Assembly: GCF_001517085.1 (NCBI RefSeq)
Contig: NZ_LRAC01000138.1
Location: 35,553 to 99,552, forward strand
Origin: Paenibacillus sp. DMB5
Lineage (GTDB): Bacteria > Bacillota > Bacilli > Paenibacillales > Paenibacillaceae
Length of the DNA: 64,000 nucleotides
Reading direction: 5' to 3'
The position numbers and the translations under genes are program-made. Below the pieces are notes generated by a model. It did not search any database and was not told where the DNA came from. It saw nothing but the letters and a program-made list of their open reading frames with translations. Below are positions 61,930-64,000 of this stretch, piece by piece (within the stretch, counting starts at the first letter, position 1; the number at the start of each line of letters is the position of its first letter).

Positions 61930-62867
61930 AAGGAGCTGCAGTCCATGAGGAGCTGCTGCCGGGCATTAATGTGACAGATCAGGTCATGACGCGTATACGG
62001 GAAATGGAGCCGGTACGGAAACGCGGCGGAATCCGGTTTGCCGGCAAAACAGCTGCGACCTCAGGGATGCTTGTTGTAACGCTGCTGATTGCAGCATCAG
62101 CCTATGCAGCCACAGAGTATATTCAGATCCGCAACAAGGCGGGAGAGGTTAAGGTGCAGCATATTTTAAAAACAGAAGAAGAACAGTTGCAGGGGGTATC
62201 CCCTTACCATAGTTATGCACCGAAGCTGATGAATTTTGCTAAACCGGGTGAGCAGGTTGTGTATTTTGTTAGAGGAGAGCCAATTAATGCTGGAGGAAGC
62301 ATGCTGCAGTTTACACATAAGCAGCAGCGGATCACCGAATATGCTGCATTCCTTGATCAGATGAAGGCTAAGAGCTCACCTTTCATTTTTCCGGAGACAG
62401 CCGGAGGGTATAATTTTAAATACGGTGAAGTACAGCCCCTATATCCAACCAAGGATGTAATAGATAACGACCCGGTCTATCAGCAGGCATTAAGCGAGTT
62501 GATCGGGGAAGCCAAAAAGGATAAGACGCGTAATCTATTTATGAAGGTAATGCCCTGGACTGAAACCGGATCGCTTAATGCACAATATATGAAAGGCGGA
62601 GCTTTCATCAATCTTTGGGCGTTTATGATGAACGGCGGTAACATGACGGTTCCACAGAAGCCTGCAGATAAGGCGGAGAAAATCAAGGTAGAGGGCAGGG
62701 AGGTCATCTACAATTATGTTGATTACGGACCGAACTCATTTTTTTACCTGACTTGGTACAATGAGCCGAAGGATGCCTATATCCAGCTGAATTCCTGGGG
62801 CGACCGGGTAATGACCAAGGAACAGCTGCTGAAGCTGGCCGGGGAGCTTATTAAGGGCGGTTTGTAG
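61890..62867 (+). CDS. Putative anti-sigma factor / membrane protein
   Basis: A 325-residue protein. A short N-terminal cytoplasmic part is followed by one membrane helix (about residues 53-72, SGMLVVTLLIAASAYA) and an extracytoplasmic domain of about 250 residues rich in Tyr, Lys and Asn, with no motif I recognise (ITEYAAFLDQMKAKSSPFIF, NSFFYLTWYNEPKDAYIQL). The TTG start has GAGGAGGAG 6 bases upstream and lies inside the end of the sigma gene. Position and topology suggest it holds the sigma factor at the membrane until a signal arrives, but a zinc-type anti-sigma motif is absent. Confidence 0.7.
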   Translation: MERAGIHSGHQDIKGAAVHEELLPGINVTDQVMTRIREMEPVRKRGGIRFAGKTAATSGMLVVTLLIAASAYAATEYIQIRNKAGEVKVQHILKTEEEQLQGVSPYHSYAPKLMNFAKPGEQVVYFVRGEPINAGGSMLQFTHKQQRITEYAAFLDQMKAKSSPFIFPETAGGYNFKYGEVQPLYPTKDVIDNDPVYQQALSELIGEAKKDKTRNLFMKVMPWTETGSLNAQYMKGGAFINLWAFMMNGGNMTVPQKPADKAEKIKVEGREVIYNYVDYGPNSFFYLTWYNEPKDAYIQLNSWGDRVMTKEQLLKLAGELIKGGL

Positions 62868-62918
62868 AGGGAGAGTTGAAAGGCTCGTAGAGCTGTAAAA
62901 TAAATGTGTGGTATGGAT

Positions 62919-62952
62919 AACCTGGTTCCGCTTGTAGCGGGCCGGGTTATTT
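62919..62952 (+). terminator. Terminator after the ECF operon
   Basis: AACC.GG..CCGCT pairs with AGCGG.CC.GGTT and is followed by ATTT. The following stretch to 63124 shows no gene. Confidence 0.6.
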
Positions 62953-63124
62953 GAATGCAGCGCCGTGTGTCTGTACAACAAAGGTACAGGAGGTGGGGCA
63001 GGTGCGGTTGATGAAAGGGTAGGTTTGAGAGGACTCTAGTGGATTGATTGCGGGTGGGATGGGGCGGTTTAAAGGGAAAAAGTCCATTAAGTCGGCTGTT
63101 GGCGGGTGGAATGAGGACAAGTAG

Positions 63125-63164
63125 AAAGGGAGGCAGGAACATTGGATGTTCCTGCCTCCCTTTT
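63125..63164. terminator. Strong palindromic terminator
   Basis: AAAGGGAGGCAGGAACAT pairs with ATGTTCCTGCCTCCCTTT, then more T. It lies downstream of the minus-strand odhB/sucB gene; 63165-63292 between them has no recognisable feature. Confidence 0.85.
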
Positions 63165-63292
63165 AGTTTATAACTGCCGGTCTGATTAGAGAACGTTCAG
63201 TTATGATGAACTAACACAGTTAGCCAGCCGTTGGTCTGGAGTCCAGCGGTAGTCCGGCATCCCGCGCTGAAGCTGTTGTTATTGCCGGCAGC

Positions 63293-64000
63293 TTACCCCT
63301 CCAGCAGCAGCGCTTCCGGATCTTCAAGCAGCTCCTTGACCTTGACGAGGAAGCTTACCGCCTCCGAGCCGTCTACGATCCGGTGATCGTAGGACAGGGC
63401 GATGTACATCATCGGCCGGTTGACGGTGGTTTCTTCGTCCAAAGCGATCGGACGGAGCTGGATCTTATGCATGCCGAGAATACCGACCTGCGGGGTATTC
63501 AGGATTGGCGTGGAGAGCAGGGAGCCGAACACGCCGCCGTTCGTAATTGTAAAGGTTCCGCCCTGCAGCTCAGGCAGGCTGAGCGTGTTGGCGCGGGCCT
63601 TGGAGGCCAGCTCAAGAATCTGGCGCTCAATTTCCGGGAAGCTGAGCCGTCCGCATCGCGGACCACAGGGACGACCAGACCTTCCTTGGCGGAAACGGCG
63701 ATGCCGATGTCATAGTATTTTTTGATCAGCAGCTCTTCGCCGTCTATCTCTGCATTCAGCAGGGGATAGGCCTTGAGCGCACCGATCACGGCTTTGGTGA
63801 AGAAGGACATGAAGCCGAGTCCGACATCATGCTTCTCTTTGAATGCATCCTTCCGCCGCTTGCGGATGTCGAGAATTGCCGTCATGTCCACCTCGTTGAA
63901 GGTGGTCAGCATGGCCGCCGTCTGCTGCGCTTCGACCAGGCGGCTGGCAATCGTCAGCCGCGGCGCGACATGCGCTTGCGCTCGACGGCCTTGCCGTCCT
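63293..64000 (-). CDS. sucB: 2-oxoglutarate dehydrogenase E2 (dihydrolipoyl succinyltransferase), 3' part, two frameshifts
   Basis: The gene leaves the window at its 5' side. The catalytic domain is visible: MTAILDIRKRRKDAFKEKHD, KEGLVVPVVRDAD, then FGSLLSTPILNTPQVGILG and the active-site SYDHRIVDGSEAV. Two places need one added base: near 63648 (a C, giving RDADRLSFPEIERQI) and near 63960 (a C, giving MSRRRLTIASRLVEAQQ). The enzyme transfers succinyl from the lipoyl arm to CoA in the citric acid cycle. Because this is an essential-type central gene, two independent real frameshifts are improbable. Confidence 0.88.

Noticed and set aside
1..64000. tRNA, rRNA, insertion sequences or prophage
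   Set aside because: I saw no cloverleaf with TTCGA-type T-loop and CCA end, no rRNA-like stretches, no transposase or integrase motifs, and no phage structural genes.

Overview
The window looks like chromosome from a Paenibacillus-type member of the Bacillales. The basis is moderate GC (low fifties by eye), strong AGGAGG ribosome sites with frequent TTG and GTG starts, TTGACA/TATAAT promoters, lineage-typical families (DUF6376 lipoprotein, PadR-HAAS pairs, TerD-type operons), an RRNPP regulator paired with a pro-peptide, a Fur box and candidate Spo0A boxes. I see no rRNA, tRNA, insertion sequence, prophage or CRISPR array. Genus is an inference.

Layout. 1-7.1 kb: end of a beta-propeller gene, a lipoprotein, a MarR regulator behind a terminator-bearing leader, a repeat-rich gap, then an arylsulfotransferase with an SsuABC-type transporter. 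7.1-15.2 kb: UvrD-like helicase, Imm30-like protein, HAD phosphatase, DUF445 membrane protein, P-II protein, glycosyltransferase and a secreted coiled-coil protein. 15.4-25.5 kb: six-PAS hybrid kinase overlapping a C39-like peptidase, pullulanase, PadR-HAAS pair, glutamate synthase small subunit and a phosphoesterase. 25.6-31.9 kb: an RRNPP-type regulator with an overlapping 38-residue pro-peptide gene (the best candidate signalling system here), agmatine-to-putrescine genes aguA-aguB, and a polar amino-acid ABC transporter. 32.0-44.2 kb: a 12-kb Ter operon (terB, three terD, a TerD-TerA fusion, terC, five metabolite-processing genes, an XpaC-like gene, telA). 44.6-53 kb: formate/nitrite channel, TPM-domain protein, a tiny protein behind a near-perfect Fur box, and two convergent cyclic-di-GMP genes. 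53-64 kb: a guanine-type purine riboswitch before an FAD dehydrogenase, a chemoreceptor-like protein, a nucleotidyltransferase, a LytS/LytTR pair with an OFA-family carrier that carries a 21-bp-phased direct repeat in its promoter, an ECF sigma operon, and the end of odhB/sucB.

A caution covers the whole window. Twelve sites in ten otherwise intact genes each need exactly one extra base to restore the family reading frame, and none needs a base removed. Most sit in short G, C or A runs. This looks like uncorrected deletion error in the assembly rather than gene decay, so I annotate those genes as full-length CDS with a frameshift note instead of as pseudogenes.
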